From an uncultured Rhizobiaceae group bacterium (GTDB lineage Bacteria; Pseudomonadota; Alphaproteobacteria; Rhizobiales; Rhizobiaceae): DNA of 64,000 nucleotides. Positions within the stretch are counted from its first letter, which is position 1; the number at the start of each line of letters is the position of its first letter. Positions 45,048 to 53,491 of this stretch are shown here, in pieces. Location: positions 62,001 through 126,000 of the forward strand of contig CANMVS010000018.1 of assembly GCA_947501445.1 (NCBI GenBank), given 5' to 3'. The notes under the pieces are model-generated. The model searched no databases, had not been told where the DNA came from, and saw only the letters and a list, made by a program, of their open reading frames with translations. The position numbers and the translations under genes were made by a program.

Positions 45048-45122
45048 ATGGCTATCGAGTCACATACCACACAAATATTTTTCGTCACTACTGGTTATCG
45101 AGCAGACCAGGGGTCGCATTGA
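45048..45122 (+). CDS. 24-aa upstream ORF, possibly coupled to the HTH gene
   Basis: Starts at ATG with AAGGATCACGT upstream (a good ribosome site) and ends TGA one base before the ATG of the next gene. The next gene itself has only a weak site, so translation of this small ORF may feed ribosomes to it. No homolog recognised. Presence seen; role inferred. Confidence 0.4.
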   Translation: MAIESHTTQIFFVTTGYRADQGSH

Positions 45123-45123
45123 C

Positions 45124-45531
45124 ATGAGTGGTGGAAAATCACGAAAGCGCAGAGGCAAAAGTAAGTTTGTTGCTTTGGACGGTTATCTGTACAGATCGGC
45201 CGCATGGCTTGATTTGGGATGCGTAGAGCGCTGCTTATATATTGAACTCAAGATCCGTTATGACGGGTTCAATAATGGCCGTATTGGCCTCGGCTGTCGT
45301 GAAGCAGCAGAAGCACTCAATGTGAGCAGGAACACTGCCAACAGGTCATTTCAAACGTTAGAACGTCGTGGTTTCATTGCTGTTGCCAGACCAAGCGGTT
45401 TCAACGTCAAGGGGCGCGCGGCAACGGAATATCGTTTGACGGAATTCAAGTGCGATTTAACTGGAGAACTGCCGACCAAGGATTTCACAAAATGGGTCCA
45501 GCAAGAAAAATCAACAGTCCCACCTGAGTGA
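45124..45531 (+). CDS. Winged-helix replication-initiator-like protein
   Basis: 135 aa from ATG 45124; a longer frame from 44995 exists but the family begins near this ATG. A basic start (SGGKSRKRRGKSK) is followed by FVALDGYLYRSAAWLDLGCV and a winged HTH (LGCREAAEALNVSRNTANRS, then FQTLERRGFIAVARPSGF). It matches phage HTH proteins of Rhizobiales whose gene ends in or abuts short repeats. Here the 3' end lies within the first of four direct repeats. It may bind them to start replication or regulate transcription. Moderately sure. Confidence 0.65.
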   Translation: MSGGKSRKRRGKSKFVALDGYLYRSAAWLDLGCVERCLYIELKIRYDGFNNGRIGLGCREAAEALNVSRNTANRSFQTLERRGFIAVARPSGFNVKGRAATEYRLTEFKCDLTGELPTKDFTKWVQQEKSTVPPE

Positions 45532-45648
45532 CAGTAAGTCCCACCTGAGTGACGCAAAAGGCAAAAACCACCCCAAAAACCGCCTGACAGTCCCATGAGA
45601 GTGACCGTGGAGCCTAAATTCAGCATTTCACAGTCCCATGAGAGTGAC
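45516..45648 (+). repeat. Four 17-bp direct repeats (iteron-like)
   Basis: AGTCCCACCTGAGTGAC at 45516-45532 and 45537-45553; AGTCCCATGAGAGTGAC at 45589-45605 and 45632-45648. Consensus AGTCCCAnnnGAGTGAC, each also an imperfect dyad. They begin in the 3' end of the HTH gene and run into the gap after it. Iteron-like origin or regulator site of the element. Confidence 0.75.
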
Positions 45649-45679
45649 ACATATACATATACCATAGGGGGTACGGACA

Positions 45680-45971
45680 ATGCGTGACCACCAGCCGACA
45701 CTGATTGACCGGATGGACCAATGCGAGGTGATACGGTATCCACTCAATGCGATGACTGGTCGAATACGCCAATGCGCGGAAGTGCTTTCGAGAAAAGATG
45801 GCAATGACGCAAACGCATATTGGCAGCGCACGATCGACACATTGACCAAAAAAACTGATTGCGCATTGTGTATCAGAGGTCGAAATTGACCGTCAGTGCG
45901 AAGCGTTTTTTGTCGCTGTCCAGAACGAATTGAACCGGCACATTTTCGAAATGCCCGCAACAAGGCAGTAA
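45680..45971 (+). pseudogene. DUF6074-like phage protein with frameshift at a seven-A run
   Basis: Frame one reads CEVIRYPLNAMTGRIRQCAE with VLSRKDGNDANAYWQRTIDT and stops at 45890. If one A of the run at 45848-45854 is removed, the frame continues as IAHCVSEVEIDRQCEAFFVA and on to a TAA at 45971, giving a normal-length DUF6074-type protein (VIxFPLxxRxGxIRxxAEVL). So the gene is either broken, affected by a sequencing error, or read by slippage. Frequent family in Rhizobiales prophages. Confidence 0.65.
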
Positions 45972-46261
45972 GGCTGGCGGCCTTGGTAGAAAAGGGCGGA
46001 AAGTGTGAATTCGCTGCAGGTGCGAAGGAATTATCCAAATTCCCAAAAGCTGACACTCATGAGTACACCACATTGAATTGGTTCAATTGGTGCTTGGAGC
46101 CCTTTTAAGGCATTGGATTCATGTCGCAAATGGAACGCACGAGCATGGTTCAACCGTTCCGGGTGACCCACCAGTGACATTAGGAATCTTGGAATGACAC
46201 TCTCAGAGAAACCAGAAGTTGTCCACACTTGTTAGATAAAAAATCGGACATGCGGGCGCTT

Positions 46262-47359
46262 CTAGGAGTTGCTTGGGGTTTCATCGTTGGCCTGGCCTAT
46301 AATAGCTTTGACCTTATCTATTAATCGAAGTAACTCCTCCGTGCCATGTGTGATTCCGGTTGCTGGACCTGAATCAATATTTGAGAAGAATTTGTCCCAA
46401 ACATGTCGCTTGTAGTCTATCGCCGATTCCTCTTTCAGTCCGGCTAGATCCGTCTGAAGTGCCTGCAATCCAAGTCCCCGCTGTTGATAATACTCGCTTC
46501 TCTCAAAGTGTCTGCTAGCCTCTTTGGAGGCATAACCAGCAGGTATCATTAGTGTGAAAACGAGCAAAAAACGCGACGCTAACACAAACCACGACAGTTC
46601 CGGTGCCTGCTGTTCAATAATATTGAATCCAACAAAGAAAGATACGATAACAAGTAACACGAAAGCTATGACTCTCAGTATCTCCCCTGTTCTTCTCTCT
46701 CTTTTCGCTCGCGAAATAAAAGATGTTGCAAGTGAATCTGCTTCGATAGCTTCGAGTTTATCTCGTAAGAATATCAAACCTTCATTCGACTCACGGGAGA
46801 ATTTCTCGATCTCATACTCTGCAAACTTGACAGCCCCTTCGGTTTTTTCTTTGGTGTCTTCGTAAAGTTTGGCAGCCTGAGTTAACGTCCTTCCCCATTC
46901 TTTCTGCTGTTTTCCGATAATTTCGTTTGCATCCGTTTCGAGTTTTTTCGTTATATCTTTCCAGTTGTTTTGTATCACCTGATTCTCCGATGATAATTCT
47001 TGAATTTTCCCTTCAAGATCACTCACGGAAGAGCTTATTTCTTTTTGACGCTTAACAGATGATTCCAGGACAGGTCCCAAGTTCGCCATAACGAAAACGA
47101 CTAGCTGATCTGATGTCTGCTTAAGGTCGGCGTAGGTTTCGCCATTTTGGTGTGCCTCGGCTGCCTCAACTGCAGCCAACAGCGATTTCAAGCGCTCCGC
47201 GACGTTCAAGGTCGAATTATCATCCTGAATTTGGGATAGAGCTCTTAAAGTAGGGTGCAAAACACTCCATATTGGTTTCCCAGAGGATGTTTCAAAAAAC
47301 CTTTGATGTTTCTGAGATTTGAATTGTTCCAATAGGGATGCTGCCTCAGTTAATGACAT
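46262..47359 (-). CDS. Hypothetical coiled-coil membrane protein
   Basis: 365 aa from ATG 47359 (AGGAG upstream). Long coiled coil at about 105-215, then two membrane helices at about 235-252 (ILRVIAFVLLVIVSFFVGFNI) and 265-285 (WFVLASRFLLVFTLMIPAGY). The C-terminal part, with SRHFERSEYYQQRGLGLQAL, is helical. No known family, but layout resembles two-TM proteins of phage-defence loci. Function unknown. Confidence 0.55.
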   Translation of the reverse strand: MSLTEAASLLEQFKSQKHQRFFETSSGKPIWSVLHPTLRALSQIQDDNSTLNVAERLKSLLAAVEAAEAHQNGETYADLKQTSDQLVVFVMANLGPVLESSVKRQKEISSSVSDLEGKIQELSSENQVIQNNWKDITKKLETDANEIIGKQQKEWGRTLTQAAKLYEDTKEKTEGAVKFAEYEIEKFSRESNEGLIFLRDKLEAIEADSLATSFISRAKRERRTGEILRVIAFVLLVIVSFFVGFNIIEQQAPELSWFVLASRFLLVFTLMIPAGYASKEASRHFERSEYYQQRGLGLQALQTDLAGLKEESAIDYKRHVWDKFFSNIDSGPATGITHGTEELLRLIDKVKAIIGQANDETPSNS

Positions 47360-47947
47360 GTTTGCTCTCCTAACCCGCAAGAAATGCAAGAACCAGTTTA
47401 CCATTAAATAGTTCAGATCGAGACCCAGATTACGCATATTTGTTGCGAAATCGAAGTGGACCCCAGCAATGAAACAAACAGTGAAGAAAGCCCGCGCGAC
47501 CGTCAACTAAATTGGTTTGGATCAAGTGGATCCTTCTAGCAATCAATAAAGATTGAGGATTTCGTATCAAAATGCCCTCACTGATGGGCATCTGACGCTA
47601 TCAAGAATTATGACGGAATAGCCTAAAGTCGAATTTCCGATGTTGGCACATGGCGACAGTTCACCCAGTGTCGCATGTGGAACACTGGGATCGGATGATC
47701 GCATTCGCTTTGTCCGCATTGCTGACACCCGGCTGACCCTAAAGTTGCGACTTCAATGAAAGACAGCATTTGAGATGCTGTACCGCAGCGCTGGACAGTG
47801 TTGCGAAGGTCAGCCTTGGGCCGGAAACGCCGGCCACTGTCTTCGTGCTAACGCCAAACCAAGGCGCAGAGCGTCCGTTCGTCGCAATCTCGAATTGCAT
47901 AAAGCAACTTATGCGGATACCTTCCCGATAATTCGCGTGAGGGGAAA
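47360..47947. other. Intergenic region, nothing recognised
   Basis: About 590 bases between divergent genes. Open frames here (for example 47739-47954 on the minus strand) lack ribosome sites and familiar sequence. No repeats or RNA genes noticed. Confidence 0.35.
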
Positions 47948-48715
47948 ATGGCAAAGAGATTTGGGTGGCCGTGGATTGCAGGCGCTTTGTTTGTGGGGTG
48001 GATTGTTGGGAGCAATAACGAAACTCCCGATTTCAAACCCGATGCTGTTCTACATCAGACCAGACCCCATAGTTCTACCCCCAGCAGCTCTGTAGTAGCC
48101 ACGAATGAAAATGTGGCGTCGGCCGCAGATAAGCAAATTGCACCAAAGAGGACCAAGAAGATATTGGTGAATGAACCCGCGCCGGCTGTTCAGCCTGTGG
48201 CGATGTCCGCCAAATCAAAAATACTCGATCCGGCAACCACACAGAAACCCGCCCCTTCGTTCCAATCAATCACTATGTACGTTGATGCTTCGCGTTTGAA
48301 CGTTCGCAACGGGCCTGTGAAAACGGCTAGGCAAGTTTGGATACTCAAAAGGGATGAACAGGTAACCGTAATCGCAAGGAGCGGTGATTGGCTTCGTGTA
48401 AAAAACAACCGTTATGATGGTTGGGTATACGGCACCTATCTGACACCAAAGAAAAGCCCCTCACAGCCTCAGAGAGAGCCACAGGAACGCATTGCGGCCA
48501 AACCACAGCTATCTACGTCCGCAATCAAGAAAACCCTCATAGCGCGTTCTATTGCCTATTACAGCGGATCTTGTCCATGTCCATACAATCGCACACGCAG
48601 CGGGCGGCGTTGTGGGGGAAATAGCGCATATTCTCGACCTGGCGGTGCATCACCATTGTGTTTCGAAAGTGATGTATCAGCTCAGATGGTATCGGACTTC
48701 AGGGCAAGGCAGTAG
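47948..48715 (+). CDS. SH3-domain protein with Cys-rich C-terminus
   Basis: 255 aa, GAGGGGAAA before ATG. A membrane/signal segment at residues 5-20 (FGWPWIAGALFVGWIVG), a Ser/Pro/Ala linker, then an SH3_3 domain at about 108-165 (VDASRLNVRNGPVKTARQVW, then LKRDEQVTVIARSGDWLRVK and YDGWVYGTYLTP). The end carries SCPCPYNRTRSGRRCGGNSA with YSRPGGASPLC, a conserved Cys motif seen in Rhizobiales SH3 proteins. Likely periplasmic, binding peptidoglycan. Fairly sure. Confidence 0.78.
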   Translation: MAKRFGWPWIAGALFVGWIVGSNNETPDFKPDAVLHQTRPHSSTPSSSVVATNENVASAADKQIAPKRTKKILVNEPAPAVQPVAMSAKSKILDPATTQKPAPSFQSITMYVDASRLNVRNGPVKTARQVWILKRDEQVTVIARSGDWLRVKNNRYDGWVYGTYLTPKKSPSQPQREPQERIAAKPQLSTSAIKKTLIARSIAYYSGSCPCPYNRTRSGRRCGGNSAYSRPGGASPLCFESDVSAQMVSDFRARQ

Positions 48716-48859
48716 CAAGCGATGCTCGAAACAAATACCTGCACAAGCTGGTCGAGCTGCTGTTTGAACGTTATCCACACGCAATTGAGGATTGCAGCGG
48801 TAGACACCATACATCTTTCCGGTTAGCGTCCCGCAGGTTGATATGTGGAGGGACACACC

Positions 48860-49003
48860 ATGAAAAAGCTTACTGCTATTTGTACGTTCAGCACTGTTCT
48901 TGTCGCTTCAGTTATCGCGCAGGCCTATGCTCATGGCGGCGGGCTCAACAAAGAAGGTTGCCACAACAACAATAAGACTGGCGGCTATCACTGCCACCGC
49001 TAA
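48860..49003 (+). CDS. Small secreted YHYH-type protein
   Basis: 47 aa, GGAGGG before ATG. Signal peptide (MKKLTAICTFSTVLVASVIA, cut after AYA) leaves only about 25 residues: HGGGLNKEGCHNNNKTGGYH then CHR. The two Cys and HNN...GGYHCHR pattern are typical of the YHYH domain, which may bind metal. It overlaps nothing and precedes a lipoprotein gene by 13 bases. Easily missed because it is short. Family fairly sure. Confidence 0.75.
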   Translation: MKKLTAICTFSTVLVASVIAQAYAHGGGLNKEGCHNNNKTGGYHCHR

Positions 49004-49016
49004 TTCCGGGGACAAA

Positions 49017-49460
49017 ATGTCTATTTATCGAATTATTCCAGTGGCGTTTATGCTTGCGTCATGCGCATCAGCATCAACCATTCCGCTTGCAAAAGATACG
49101 ATCCAGATCACAGCACGAGCAGCACCAGCCTGCGGCGGGCAAGGTGCGGAAAAGGTAGCCATCAAACAGGCCGCAGTTGAAACCCTGCAAAGAGGCTATG
49201 ACAAGTTCATTATCGTCAACACTTCGGCCAGTACGAACATACAGGTTGTCGGGCATTCGCCTGTCTATGCGAACACTTATGGGAACACCACGACCTTTAC
49301 TGGTGGTGCTCCGGTATATGGCGGCTCACACAATCAAGGTATTGTCGTTAAGATGTTTAAGAACGGGCAGGCAGGTTCTTCAAACGCCCTGGATGCAAAA
49401 ACCTCGCTTGGCCCAGAATGGGAAAAAGCTGTGAAAGAGAAGACGATTAGCTGCCTGTAG
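49017..49460 (+). CDS. Small lipoprotein
   Basis: 147 aa from ATG 49017 (GGGGACAAA upstream). Lipobox FMLASC with Cys16. The mature part has CGGQGAEKVAIKQAAVETLQ and RGYDKFIIVNTSAS, then Thr/Gly-rich GNTTTFTGGAPVYGGSHNQG, a pattern of small Rhizobiales/Roseobacter lipoproteins of unknown function, where YDKYIIV and the Gly-rich stretch are conserved. Likely outer-membrane or inner-membrane anchored. Follows the YHYH gene by 13 bases, so co-transcribed. Confidence 0.65.
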   Translation: MSIYRIIPVAFMLASCASASTIPLAKDTIQITARAAPACGGQGAEKVAIKQAAVETLQRGYDKFIIVNTSASTNIQVVGHSPVYANTYGNTTTFTGGAPVYGGSHNQGIVVKMFKNGQAGSSNALDAKTSLGPEWEKAVKEKTISCL

Positions 49461-49490
49461 GCATGTGACATTATTTAATTTGGTGGTTTG

Positions 49491-49895
49491 ATGAGATTGA
49501 AATTAGTAGCGCTGTTGTTAGCAGCATTGATTGCACCCCAATCTGTGAATGCGAGAAATCTGAGTGGCAACGAACTATATGAAGCATGTACAGACGACAA
49601 TTTTCAGATGTTTTGTACAGCCTATGTAGTTGGTACGGTAGAAGGCCTAAATCGCGGTGTTGTCGTAACTTTTCTATATGTAATTCCTGCAGCCGAATCT
49701 AGCGCGAGTGACCCCGCTGATGCTGAGGATCTAGCCCCTGATATACTGGAGGCGTGTATTCCAAAGGACGCTTCATACGTTCAATTGAGAGACGTGGTGA
49801 TAGCTTACCTCAAAAAGCGGCCAGAATACCGGCACAAAGCCGCCAACGAGCTTATTTTGACGGCAATGCAAGATAATTTTCCCTGCTTTGGATAA
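49491..49895 (+). CDS. Rap1a/Tai-family immunity-like protein
   Basis: 134 aa with signal peptide (cut after VNA near residue 21). Features of the family: LSGNELYEACTDDNFQMFCT, AYVVGTVEGLNRG, and the end CIPKDASYVQLRDVVIAYLK, KRPEYRHKAANEL and FPCFG, with conserved Cys pairs. Rap1a proteins neutralise type VI secretion peptidoglycan amidases (Tae4 type) in the periplasm. No effector gene is next to it here, so an orphan immunity role is possible. Moderately sure. Confidence 0.75.
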   Translation: MRLKLVALLLAALIAPQSVNARNLSGNELYEACTDDNFQMFCTAYVVGTVEGLNRGVVVTFLYVIPAAESSASDPADAEDLAPDILEACIPKDASYVQLRDVVIAYLKKRPEYRHKAANELILTAMQDNFPCFG

Positions 49896-50076
49896 TCGAC
49901 ACATTGCCCGGTTGCCATTAAACTGAATGGTGGCGGCCCCAAACATTCCTGTACTGACATTGCCGCGGCAATGTCCTCAGGCGGTGGGCCGCCATCCTCG
50001 CATCGCGCCGACAGCAATCTGGACACTCCGGGCAGCTGACTGTGTGTTTTCTTCGTTACCAGTGAGTATCCGAATT

Positions 50077-50601
50077 ATGCGTAGATTGATGTTGATTCTG
50101 TGTTCATTTGCATCTGTATCCGCTGCATATGCGGGACCGGACAAGACAACAAAGTATTTGATGAACACCCCAGCAACTATGTTTGATTTGGGTATATTCA
50201 AATTGTCTCTGGAATTGCAACGCATTGGAAACAACCCCAAACATTACAGCGAATACCCGCCATTCAAGAAATTCTCCCCGGTGGTTATGTATGATTGGGA
50301 TCAAGATAAGATTCAAATCGTTGGTGTATTTGTCCCCAAATCTGATGATGCAGAACCGCTTTGCAAACAATGGATTTCCGATATACGGAGATATGGATAC
50401 GTTGACCCTGTAACTGGCGAAATTAAGTCGGGGCATAGAAAATCAAAATACGCACGTTACTTTTCACACATAGGGTTCGTCAAAGAACACGCAAAAGAAG
50501 CGATCAAAAATCTGGATATGAAATTCCAAGTAAGCTGCATCGCGGGTGGCAGATTATTCCGTGCGCCACTACTGGGCACAACCTATTCAGAACAAAAGTA
50601 G
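50077..50601 (+). CDS. Small secreted hypothetical protein
   Basis: 174 aa from ATG 50077; an earlier in-frame start at 49927 adds unconvincing sequence. Signal peptide MRRLMLILCSFASVSAAYAG. The mature part (KTTKYLMNTPATMFDLGIFK, then LFKKFSPV-like VMYDWDQDKIQIVGVF, CKQWISDIR) resembles no family I know. Contains two Cys. Part of a run of small exported cargo genes. Confidence 0.55.
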   Translation: MRRLMLILCSFASVSAAYAGPDKTTKYLMNTPATMFDLGIFKLSLELQRIGNNPKHYSEYPPFKKFSPVVMYDWDQDKIQIVGVFVPKSDDAEPLCKQWISDIRRYGYVDPVTGEIKSGHRKSKYARYFSHIGFVKEHAKEAIKNLDMKFQVSCIAGGRLFRAPLLGTTYSEQK

Positions 50602-50643
50602 CTATTTCTGGACATGTAAGCCTCTCATGCTTATGTTTTCACC

Positions 50644-50895
50644 ATGAGTGACGAACCTGAAACCATTGAACACGACCCAGAAGAAAAGAGCGCCTATGAT
50701 AGGCGCTTTTCAAATCGTGTCTGGACGGTTTGGGCATTCCTCCTACCGCTAATGTGGATCGGCGCATGGTGGTCAGCTGATGAGCCGTTTCATTGGGGCC
50801 AAATTGCCATGGGGGCCGTAACCGCGGGGATCATTATTATGGCCGTTCTGGACAACACGCCACGCAACATGCCATTCAAAGACATGTTCAAGTGA
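50644..50895 (+). CDS. Small two-helix membrane protein
   Basis: 83 aa. Acidic start, then two membrane helices: WTVWAFLLPLMWIGAWWS (about 27-44) and IAMGAVTAGIIIMAVL (about 55-70), ending NMPFKDMFK. No known family. Last rightward cargo gene; it converges on the large ejection-like gene with two bases between stops. Confidence 0.55.
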   Translation: MSDEPETIEHDPEEKSAYDRRFSNRVWTVWAFLLPLMWIGAWWSADEPFHWGQIAMGAVTAGIIIMAVLDNTPRNMPFKDMFK

Positions 50896-50897
50896 CC

Positions 50898-52964
50898 CTA
50901 TCTTGATCCCCCTGCCGCTGACAGACTAGAGTTTCTTATCATGGCTTCAAGCAGCGCCCTGCGTGAATCTGACATCGGCTTCGCAACAGCTTGGTTTGTC
51001 AGATAACGCTGACCGGCATTGCTCATCATGAGTTTGCCAGTAAGTGCAGGTGTTGCCATGCCAGCCACGGCACCAACGCCAGCCCCAACAGGCCCACCCA
51101 ATGAAGCCCCTACAGCCGCACCAGCGCTTGAGGGTACGCCGATCCCCATTGCTGCAGATAAACGCGGCGCAGTGCCAGATTGCGGCAAAGGCTTCATGAT
51201 TGCTTCGCCTGCACGGGCCAGTTCAGCAAAATCGCCCTGGCCGCGCGCATAGGCCCTTCGCCCCTGCTGCACAGTCGCATTGCGAAGATGTGAGGGACTT
51301 ATCAATCCTTGGGCCGCATTCTCGCCTGCGCCTGTTGCTGCTTTCTCAACGACAAGCATATTCCGGTACTGGCGGCGAACAGCGCTCCATGCATTGGAGT
51401 CTGCCGGGTTATTTGCTGCAATAGAGCGTTCCATAGCATTGTCCATCGCATCTCGAATATCTCTGAATACTTCTGAGAGTTCCGGATCTTTCCTGGCTGA
51501 CCTTGCCGCACGATCAAGCCGTGAGCGCGCACTCTGATATGCCTCACCTTTCAAACCAGTTCGAGAAGATTGCAGGATTTCGGTTGCGTATTTTTCTACG
51601 GCAGGAACCCGCGCGTTTGCAGGAACCATAATCCGATAGTTTTGGACGGCATCGCTGATATCGTCAATGAACGGCTGATCAAGTCGGAGCGTGTTTCGCT
51701 CGGCAAGGTCATCAAACTGCTTTCCTATACGCCTAAAACCTTCGTCAATTACTTCCGGTGTGGCCCGCTGTGCGTCCATACCAGCACGCCTCAATGCCGC
51801 AGCCGTGAATTGTTCTTTTTGGGTCTCCATTATGTTGGCCGCTTTTTTGCCGCCAATGGTACTTTCGCGATATCGCAATGCCTCACTGCCAGTTTTTTGG
51901 CCGGCTGTTGTTTCAATGCCTTCTCGCTCAAGCGTATTAACGAAGCCTTGTCGTGAAGTGGACATTCGGTTTGGTGAGAACATTTTACGGCCCATAGCGC
52001 CTGCGCCTCTGGCTACGATCGGTGTGCCTAGACCGTATAGACTACCGTAAAAACCCTGTTGCACACCTTGATCCACACGGTTCTCAAATCCGCCTTCACC
52101 GCTACCAAACCCGTGTGCACCTGACAGGATGGCACCTTCTGCGGCTGAGCTACCCGCAACTGGAATAAACCCCTTTCCGGCCTTTGCAGTGTTGTAAGCA
52201 ACAGACAAACCCCTTTGTGCCAATCCCATACCACCACCTATGCCACCTGCTACCTGACCGGCAAGACGCGCACCACCGCCCATTTCATCGATTTGGCGTT
52301 GATTGCTCAATTCTTGCCCATAATCACCGCCAAACGCAGAGTTCGCACCGGCTGCAATTTCGTCAGCAAGTCCGAATGACATTGTATCGGCCGCACCACG
52401 TACTGCATTGTCGAGATTTGTATTATCCCTACGCATGCGTTCAACAGGCAGTCCAACGTCTTTCAAGAAATCAAACGTTGCGTTGCCGGCTCTTTCCAAA
52501 AAGTCCGGTTGATAACTGGACATCGTAGAACCATCACCACCTTGCTGTGCAATCCGTCGTCGTGCCCGTGCAAGAGCGAGGGCCTTCTTCTGATCGAGTG
52601 TCAGTTCTGCACCGCCATCTGTGCCCGGCAAATCTAATGAAGCTGCGATTTCGTCAATTGTTTGGTTTTGTCGCTCGGGCGACAAGGAATGAAAACTGTC
52701 ATCCACTTTGACCTTTTGGCCCTCAATAGTGAGGGTTGTACCGAGAGTATCCGGTTTTCCATATCGTGAGGTCTTGGCCGACCTACCTTGTTCAGCCAGC
52801 AAATCACGTGGTTGCCGTTCGTTCTGTCCAGGACTGGCAAGCAGATCACGGGGAGGGCGTTGTTTTGACCGCTGCATTTTTGCCAATGAAGACAATGCAG
52901 ATTGCTGATCAGGCGCATCAACCTCAAAAAGGCCATCTGGTGTTTCGATTTCGAAAATTGGCAT
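50898..52964 (-). CDS. Large phage DNA-ejection/internal virion-type protein
   Basis: 688 aa, GGGCGAGACC before ATG. An N-terminal MPIFEIETPDGLFEVDAPDQ module with repeated RPPRDLL/RQPRDLL is typical of prophage virion proteins. Helical, Gly/Ala-rich middle (GGGARLAGQVAGGIGGGMGL) and a long C-terminal helical region ending with Ala/Gly-rich GVPSSAGAAVGASLGGPVGA, which may insert in membranes. Domain layout fits proteins ejected with podovirus DNA. Neighbours are a small phage protein and tail-fibre genes. Functional call moderately sure. Confidence 0.65.
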   Translation of the reverse strand: MPIFEIETPDGLFEVDAPDQQSALSSLAKMQRSKQRPPRDLLASPGQNERQPRDLLAEQGRSAKTSRYGKPDTLGTTLTIEGQKVKVDDSFHSLSPERQNQTIDEIAASLDLPGTDGGAELTLDQKKALALARARRRIAQQGGDGSTMSSYQPDFLERAGNATFDFLKDVGLPVERMRRDNTNLDNAVRGAADTMSFGLADEIAAGANSAFGGDYGQELSNQRQIDEMGGGARLAGQVAGGIGGGMGLAQRGLSVAYNTAKAGKGFIPVAGSSAAEGAILSGAHGFGSGEGGFENRVDQGVQQGFYGSLYGLGTPIVARGAGAMGRKMFSPNRMSTSRQGFVNTLEREGIETTAGQKTGSEALRYRESTIGGKKAANIMETQKEQFTAAALRRAGMDAQRATPEVIDEGFRRIGKQFDDLAERNTLRLDQPFIDDISDAVQNYRIMVPANARVPAVEKYATEILQSSRTGLKGEAYQSARSRLDRAARSARKDPELSEVFRDIRDAMDNAMERSIAANNPADSNAWSAVRRQYRNMLVVEKAATGAGENAAQGLISPSHLRNATVQQGRRAYARGQGDFAELARAGEAIMKPLPQSGTAPRLSAAMGIGVPSSAGAAVGASLGGPVGAGVGAVAGMATPALTGKLMMSNAGQRYLTNQAVAKPMSDSRRALLEAMIRNSSLSAAGGSR

Positions 52965-52974
52965 GGTCTCGCCC

Positions 52975-53295
52975 TCAGTTCAGAACCAGCGGGGAATTGT
53001 CTTCCCGCTCGATTTCAGTTTTGATTTCATCGCTGGCTTCAAGGGTTGCAACCAACGCCAGACGGTTACAAAGCAGTTCTGCGGCCTCTCGCATAAACTG
53101 CGGCAAAGGTATCCCGATACTGCTGGCCCAATCAGAGTACTTGAGCACTTGCTCCGGCATGGCCTCAACAACCAGGACTGTGGAGCCGTTATCCAACAGC
53201 ATTACACCGGTATCCAACGGGTAAAGTTGGCCGTTGTCTTCAGGTTCCAGATCTTCGTCATTGTGGCTGTTTTCTGTTTCCGTTTTACTGGTCAT
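52975..53295 (-). CDS. Small phage hypothetical protein
   Basis: 106 aa, acidic N-terminus, middle VMLLDNGSTVLVVEAMPEQV, and a helical end FMREAAELLCNRLALVATLE. No family recognised. Lies ten bases ahead of the ejection-type gene in the same direction, so likely part of the same late operon. Confidence 0.6.
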   Translation of the reverse strand: MTSKTETENSHNDEDLEPEDNGQLYPLDTGVMLLDNGSTVLVVEAMPEQVLKYSDWASSIGIPLPQFMREAAELLCNRLALVATLEASDEIKTEIEREDNSPLVLN

Positions 53296-53408
53296 GGCCG
53301 GAGCCTCGCTGATTGCAAAATTAGGAATTTAATCCTACGCTATAGATACCATTTATTGGTTCATTGTCCAACCTTGAATGCCATGTTTCACCTGTGATGT
53401 TTGGATAC

Positions 53409-53432
53409 AAAAAAGGCCCCCAGGTGGGAGCC
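53409..53432 (-). terminator. Rho-independent terminator, leftward
   Basis: On the minus strand GGCTCCC pairs with GGGGGCC around ACCT, followed by six Ts (53414-53409). It sits between the small phage gene and the methyltransferase, so it would stop leftward transcripts coming from the FkbM and tail-fibre side. Very similar in form to the one behind the double-glycine peptide gene. Confidence 0.65.
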
Positions 53433-53491
53433 GTTGTTGACTGATGTATCAACTGGCTATATGTGCACGTTTTAGCGGCGGGGTGTTTTTG

